From: a virus
Reading direction: 5' to 3' (one strand)
IMG/VR virus record: IMGVR_UViG_3300032282_000540
Coordinates: 1 to 24,775 of that record
DNA: 24,775 nucleotides
In this document: piece after piece, positions 22,028 through 24,775 of the stretch
How the letters are laid out: every line of letters begins with the position of its first letter
Numbering within the stretch: position 1 is the first letter of the stretch
Notes under the pieces: model-generated
Seen by the model: only the letters and a program-made list of their open reading frames with translations
Told to the model about the DNA's origin: nothing
The model's database searches: none
Translations under genes and position numbers: made by a program

Positions 22028-22298
22028 AGAGATATTACTAAGTGCTACTGATGCAATCGGAGACAGAGGCGCAATTTATGGCCATCCAAGAATTAACCAA
22101 ACCCGAATTGCTTTGCGACTCCAACAGCTCTTTGAAATCCCAATTGCGGATTACCAAGCGTGTCTGGCACTCGTGGAAGTCAAACTCTCAAGAATACAAG
22201 AGAGTCCTCACCATATTGACTCCTACGTTGATGCTTGTGCATATCTCGCACTTGCAGCTGAACTTGCAACAGAGAATGATGACTATATTGCTGACTAA
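22017..22298 (+). CDS. DUF6378-like phage protein
   Basis: 93 residues from ATG 22017 (a GTG at 22002 is also in frame). The pattern RGAIYGHPRINQTRIALRLQQLF, then ADYQACLALVEVKLSRIQESPHHIDSYVDACAYLALAAEL, matches my recollection of the DUF6378 phage family: YG.P motif, K.aR, and HxDSxxDxxxY. The helical plan with acidic residues recalls MazG-like nucleotide pyrophosphohydrolases, which is only a suggestion. The family name should be checked by profile search. Confidence 0.65.
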   Translation: MIAKEILLSATDAIGDRGAIYGHPRINQTRIALRLQQLFEIPIADYQACLALVEVKLSRIQESPHHIDSYVDACAYLALAAELATENDDYIAD

Positions 22299-22551
22299 AG
22301 CAAAACTTGGAATTTGGTGCGATTACTGCAAGAGCAGATTTTCAACTAATTCTATTAAAGGGCAGCAACAAGCTGCTTGGACTGTTCATAGTCAACTTCC
22401 AAAAAGTCATGGGCGTAAGCGTTCTTATTGTAATGACTGTGCGATAGATGTATCTAAGTGGGCTGATGGCTCTTATTTCTCCTTAGACCAACAAATAGAA
22501 TATGCAAAGACAAATGGAAACACTACACAAGGAGTATTAAATGGCTTTTAA
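22276..22551 (+). CDS. Zinc-ribbon protein C (unit 2)
   Basis: 91 residues from ATG 22276 (or 22279). The cysteine pairs are CDYC near residue 15 and CNDC near 53, with a basic loop between (KGQQQAAWTVHSQLPKSHGRKR). The four cysteines predict a zinc site with a long insert. It overlaps both neighbours. A DNA-binding helper role is inferred from charge and neighbours only. Confidence 0.6.
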   Translation: MMTILLTKAKLGIWCDYCKSRFSTNSIKGQQQAAWTVHSQLPKSHGRKRSYCNDCAIDVSKWADGSYFSLDQQIEYAKTNGNTTQGVLNGF

Positions 22552-23197
22552 CCTAGACAATTACGAGACAGTAGAAGTTCGTTTAGAGAAATTTATTTCA
22601 GATTGGCCAGATTTCAGAATTGACACAGAATTGGAGAGTTTTGCTAATGATAGATTTATTGTTAAAGCGTACATATACAGAACTTTTGCGGATGGTGTCG
22701 CGTTCGCAACCGGATACGCTGAAGAGAAGATTTCTGACCGCGGCGTTAATTCGACTAGTGCGCTGGAGAATTGCGAGACTAGCGCGATTGGCCGGGCTCT
22801 TGCAAACGCAGGTTACGCAGCTAAAGGAAAACGCCCTAGCCGAGAAGAAATGGGAAAAGTCGCTAGATTAAAGAATGACATTGCTAGTCAAACCATAGCA
22901 AACGCACCCCTAGCAATTAACAATACATGGGATGAATTTGTAGGAGCTGAACCTAAGCAAGAGATAACAACGCTTGGAGTAGCAGCGGAGTTAGTGCAGC
23001 AATCGTTTGGTGAAGTAACTATCGTTCCAACTTGTATGCATGGAGAACGCGATATAAAGACCGGTATAACAAATGGTAAGTCATGGCAAGGTGCTATGTG
23101 TCCATCTAAGACTTTGCCAAAAGCTCAACAATGCCAAGCAATTTGGTACAAATTAAATAAGGATGGACATTTTCGATTACCTGAGGGGGTGGAATAA
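22541..23197 (+). CDS. Putative ssDNA-annealing/recombination protein with C-terminal zinc site (unit 2)
   Basis: 218 residues, AAGGAG upstream of ATG 22541. The N-terminal ~110 residues contain the diagnostic-looking STSALENCETSAIGRALANA (71-90), preceded by strands FIVKAYIYRTFADGVAFATGYAEE. A linker follows, then a zinc-type site at Cys165-x-His167, Cys187, Cys198 with IWYKLNKDGHF. The same two-part plan is seen at 6484-7143. Annealing or ssDNA binding is my best reading of the N-terminal signature, not a proven family match. Nuclease and zinc-ribbon genes follow. Confidence 0.6.
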   Translation: MAFNLDNYETVEVRLEKFISDWPDFRIDTELESFANDRFIVKAYIYRTFADGVAFATGYAEEKISDRGVNSTSALENCETSAIGRALANAGYAAKGKRPSREEMGKVARLKNDIASQTIANAPLAINNTWDEFVGAEPKQEITTLGVAAELVQQSFGEVTIVPTCMHGERDIKTGITNGKSWQGAMCPSKTLPKAQQCQAIWYKLNKDGHFRLPEGVE

Positions 23198-23371
23198 ATG
23201 GGATATGTTGAAATAATAAGACCAGACGGCACAACAACTTTGCTGGGAGATGTGCCGGTTCTGATATGTCAAATGTGTAACGAAATGCCTCACATGGATA
23301 CTACTGTGAGGGTGCAAAGTATAACTCCAATTCAATGGCAATGCGAGAAGTGCCACGCTGTCAATGGCTAA
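23198..23371 (+). CDS. Zinc-ribbon protein D (unit 2)
   Basis: 57 residues. The N-terminal strands YVEIIRPDGTTTLLGDVPVL lead into CQMC (24-27) and a later CEKC (50-53). The compact form is that of a rubredoxin-like or ribbon zinc knuckle. It starts after the annealing-like gene's TAA and overlaps the nuclease start by 8 bases. It corresponds by length and place to the unit 1 zinc ribbons. Confidence 0.65.
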   Translation: MGYVEIIRPDGTTTLLGDVPVLICQMCNEMPHMDTTVRVQSITPIQWQCEKCHAVNG

Positions 23372-23768
23372 TCACCGCAAACACAGAGGCTACAAGACAC
23401 AATCTGTTGTAGCTGAGTGGTTAAAACAATGGTATCCCTACGCTGAGTCCACAGGGGCAGGTAGACAGGGCGAAGATATAACAGGGATACCATTCTCAAT
23501 AGAAGTTAAAGCTCGTTCAGACTTCTCGCCACTCGCTTGGATTAAACAAGCTGAGACTAATAAAGGTGATAAACTTGCCTTTGTCGTTTCAAGATGCAAC
23601 GGCCAAGGAGAAGATGCGGGGCAGTATTTAGCCTTTATGCGCCTAGGGGATTTGATGAATATCCTACAAACTTATGCAGCTAACCAAGAACCCAAAAGAT
23701 GTACACAATGTGGTTCGTGGATTAACACAATGTGTCGCACGTGCCAGATAGGTGGGATAAATGCCTAG
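23364..23768 (+). CDS. Holliday-junction-resolvase-like nuclease with zinc knuckle
   Basis: 134 residues. GYKTQSVVAEWLKQWYPYAES, then GAGRQGEDITGIPFSIEVKAR, then WIKQAE gives the PD-(D/E)XK nuclease core: Glu in VAEW, Asp38-Ile-Thr (EDITG), Glu47-x-Lys49 (EVK), and a Gln in the next helix. Archaeal Hjc-type and phage resolvases have this order. The C-terminus adds CTQC and CRTC, a zinc knuckle absent from the unit 1 nuclease. It may resolve branched or concatemeric DNA before packaging. Confidence 0.75.
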   Translation: MANHRKHRGYKTQSVVAEWLKQWYPYAESTGAGRQGEDITGIPFSIEVKARSDFSPLAWIKQAETNKGDKLAFVVSRCNGQGEDAGQYLAFMRLGDLMNILQTYAANQEPKRCTQCGSWINTMCRTCQIGGINA

Positions 23769-23925
23769 ATATGATTACGGCTGCGACTTATGTGCAGTTA
23801 TATACGAGACCACCGACAATCCTGAATCCATCCAATGTACTTGCGGTGGAACAATGACACGCATTTGGACTGCACCGGCAGTTGTATTCCGTGGGAAGGG
23901 CTTTTACAAGACCGATAACCGATAG
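23761..23925 (+). CDS. FmdB-like zinc-ribbon protein
   Basis: 54 residues. MPRYDYGCDLCAVIYET, then CTCGGTMTRIWTAPAVVFRG and KGFYKTDNR, is the FmdB family pattern: P-Y-Y near the N-terminus, CxxC, CxCGG, and the end FxGxGFYxTD. Short FmdB proteins are common in Actinobacteria; their role is unclear and regulatory naming is historical. It overlaps the nuclease gene by 8 bases. Confidence 0.85.
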   Translation: MPRYDYGCDLCAVIYETTDNPESIQCTCGGTMTRIWTAPAVVFRGKGFYKTDNR

Positions 23926-23933
23926 CCGAAACG

Positions 23934-23948
23934 TCTCACATAGTGAGA
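23934..23948 (+). promoter_or_regulatory. Hairpin between the FmdB-like and lysozyme-like genes
   Basis: TCTCAC-ATA-GTGAGA is a perfect 6-bp stem with a 3-base loop in the 48-base gap. No T tract follows, so a terminator is unlikely; it may be an operator or an mRNA processing/stability stem. The strong AAGGAGA ribosome site follows at 23959-23965. Confidence 0.45.
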
Positions 23949-23973
23949 TGACACGCCGAAGGAGAACGCTCAA

Positions 23974-24402
23974 ATGAATAATGGATTTGACAAGGGCATT
24001 ACACTTAGCTTGCTAGAGTGCCTCAAGCACTCAGCGCAAGCCGCCACGCGGATAGCTTGCGCAGTAGTAAGTGTTGTGGGGATTCTATTATCTGGCTCGG
24101 CTTACGCCTACGCTCCAGTTCACACTCAAATAACAATTAAACAGATTACTCCGAAGATGTATGCAAAAGCCACATTAAGTAAATCTGAATACAAATGCGC
24201 TTTAGAGCTATATACAAAAGAAAGCAATTGGCGGCCTGATGCTAAGAATGGTAATCATTATGGGATACCACAAGGGCGTTCAATATATCTAAAGACTGCT
24301 GACCCAATAGCGCAAGTAAGATGGGGTGTGCGTTACTCTAAGGCTAGGTATAACGGAATGTGTAATGCACTCAAACACTTTAATCGTAAGGGCTGGCACT
24401 AA
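23974..24402 (+). CDS. Secreted lysozyme/transglycosylase-like protein (unit 2)
   Basis: 142 residues with the strong ribosome site AAGGAGA. Residues ~26-47 form a signal-peptide-like segment (ATRIACAVVSVVGILLSGSA, then YAYA) with an AxA cleavage pattern before PVHTQ. The mature part has Glu83 in TKESNWRPDAKNGNHYGIPQG, then DPIAQVRWGVRYSKARYN, and the end HFNRKGWH, the order seen in small actinobacterial SLT/lysozyme-like wall enzymes. Homologue: 7890-8369. As a Sec-exported wall enzyme it would act outside the membrane without a holin. Its 5' coding part contains the conserved nested hairpin. Confidence 0.8.
   Translation: MNNGFDKGITLSLLECLKHSAQAATRIACAVVSVVGILLSGSAYAYAPVHTQITIKQITPKMYAKATLSKSEYKCALELYTKESNWRPDAKNGNHYGIPQGRSIYLKTADPIAQVRWGVRYSKARYNGMCNALKHFNRKGWH
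24007..24062 (+). other. Conserved nested-hairpin element (unit 2 copy)
   Basis: Arm 1 GCTTGC (24008-24013) can pair with arm 2 GCAAGC (24036-24041), enclosing the hairpin GAGTGC-CTCAA-GCACTC (24016-24032). Alternatively arm 2 GCGCAAG (24034-24040) pairs with arm 3 CTTGCGC (24056-24062), enclosing CCGC-CAC-GCGG (24041-24051) and a 3' bulge ATAG. The second form has the same architecture as 8005-8032 in unit 1, with changed but still complementary outer stems. Confidence 0.6.
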
Positions 24403-24710
24403 TGGGTAGTAAGCATCTTGGTAGTTACAAATGGAAGCAACAACGATTGTTGGTGTTGAGACGAGACAATCACATTTGCGCGTATTGTGGAGAAGCAGCT
24501 AACGAAGTAGACCACATACAACCACGAGTATTAGGTGGCACAGATGACCTAGATAACCTTGTTGCTGCTTGTCGAAGATGTAACGCAAGCAAAGGTCGCG
24601 CCTCAGAGGCGCTTTTTTTAGGGCGACAGTCTACCCCCCCTGTCTTTCCTGACCTTTCTCTCCCTGAAATGGACACAAGCCAGCCTGAATCACCCTTTGA
24701 GAAGCCGTAG
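24402..24710 (+). CDS. HNH endonuclease (unit 2)
   Basis: 102 residues, TAATG joint with the lysozyme-like gene. HNH motifs: CAYC (26-29), Asp37-His38 (VDHI), LGGTDDLDNLVAACRRCNASKG with the second zinc cysteines (Cys57, Cys60) and Asn61. It ends in FLGRQSTPPVF and an acidic Pro-rich tail as in unit 1. It presumably works with TerL in cutting at packaging. An intrinsic terminator-like hairpin lies inside its coding region. Confidence 0.92.
   Translation: MGSKHLGSYKWKQQRLLVLRRDNHICAYCGEAANEVDHIQPRVLGGTDDLDNLVAACRRCNASKGRASEALFLGRQSTPPVFPDLSLPEMDTSQPESPFEKP
24598..24619 (+). terminator. Intragenic rho-independent terminator-like hairpin in the HNH gene
   Basis: GCGCC-TCAGA-GGCGC is a 5-bp GC stem with a 5-base loop, extendable by TC/GA within the loop, followed directly by seven T. 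It is 100 bases before the next terL. In unit 1 the T7 run is kept (8579-8585) but no stable stem precedes it. Confidence 0.6.
24632..24647 (+). promoter_or_regulatory. Conserved C7 block upstream of terL (unit 2/3 junction copy)
   Basis: Identical over 16 bases to 8598-8613, with the same 14-base spacing from the T7 run and about 73 bases before the terL start. Candidate cos or terminase-recognition DNA, or simply conserved coding for TPPVF. Confidence 0.35.
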
Positions 24711-24719
24711 AAGGCCGTT

Positions 24720-24775
24720 ATGAGCGATGTTGATGCGAAGGTAATACCAATCAAACGAGGGGCAAAACAAAAGCC
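24720..24775 (+). CDS. terL: Terminase large subunit of a third unit, 5' fragment
   Basis: ATG 24720 with AAGG 6 bases upstream. Only 18 codons are inside the window: MSDVDAKVIPIKRGAKQK. The KRGAK(Q/K)K stretch, the position right after HNH and the spacing match the terL start at 8694 (PVKRGAKKK). The call rests on synteny and this short motif. It shows that the phage-unit order repeats again beyond the window. Confidence 0.7.
   Translation, partial: MSDVDAKVIPIKRGAKQK

Noticed and set aside
23934-23948. Hairpin as a rho-independent terminator
   Set aside because: No T run follows it; the sequence continues TGACACGCCG.
1-24775. Simple concatemer of one phage genome
   Set aside because: The paired genes differ strongly in sequence, length and gene order, and the early blocks are mostly unrelated.
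1-24775. tRNA genes, attachment sites or an integrase
   Set aside because: No cloverleaf with a TPsiC-type arm, no integrase motifs and no direct repeats at unit borders other than the short block in HNH were seen.

Overview
The window is wall-to-wall tailed-phage DNA. Every gene I can support is on the + strand, and most neighbours overlap by 1 to 20 bases (TAATG, ATGA and GTGA joints). The moderate-to-low GC, the HK97-type head with a fused protease-capsid gene, the very small genome size and the many zinc ribbons fit a small siphovirus of Actinobacteria, similar in plan to the ~15-16 kb actinophages known from Arthrobacter and Rhodococcus. A freshwater or marine actinobacterial host is a guess. 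No host gene, tRNA, integrase, repressor, DNA polymerase or CRISPR array is visible.

The main point is the layout. The window holds parts of three phage genome units in head-to-tail order. Unit 1 (1-8693) is the right part of a genome: end of a gp10-like tail gene, tape measure, minor tail protein, fibre, lysis genes, then an early-type block with two excisionase-like HTH proteins, a putative ssDNA-annealing protein, a nuclease and zinc ribbons, then a lysozyme-like protein and HNH. Unit 2 (8694-24719) is a complete ~16.0 kb genome: TerL, portal, protease-capsid fusion, connector and tail genes with a -1 frameshift chaperone pair, tape measure, fibre, lysis genes, metallophosphoesterase, small early genes, annealing-like protein, zinc ribbons, nuclease, FmdB-like protein, lysozyme-like protein and HNH. 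Unit 3 begins at 24720 with the first codons of another TerL. Units 1 and 2 are clearly related gene by gene across tail, lysis and right-end genes, but they are far too diverged to be copies of one replicating genome.

Comparing the two units against each other exposes DNA-level signals that protein coding does not explain. (a) A nested hairpin with a repeated arm (arm, complement, arm) lies in the 5' part of the lysozyme-like gene in both units, with different stem sequences that still pair. (b) An 11-bp-spaced GTTATCAAA repeat is read in different frames in the two units. (c) A T7/C7 block sits 70-80 bases upstream of both terL starts and is a candidate packaging site. Unit 2 also has a textbook programmed frameshift site (CCCTTTG plus a 10-bp stem) in the tail-chaperone genes.

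Expected workings: HNH and TerL cut and package DNA; portal and protease-capsid build the procapsid; connectors, tail tube, chaperones and tape measure build a short flexible tail (tape measures of 595 and 552 residues suggest roughly 80-90 nm); the fibre binds the host. An M15-type peptidase, small membrane proteins and a secreted lysozyme-like protein act on the wall. The early genes are few, so replication must rely on the host.
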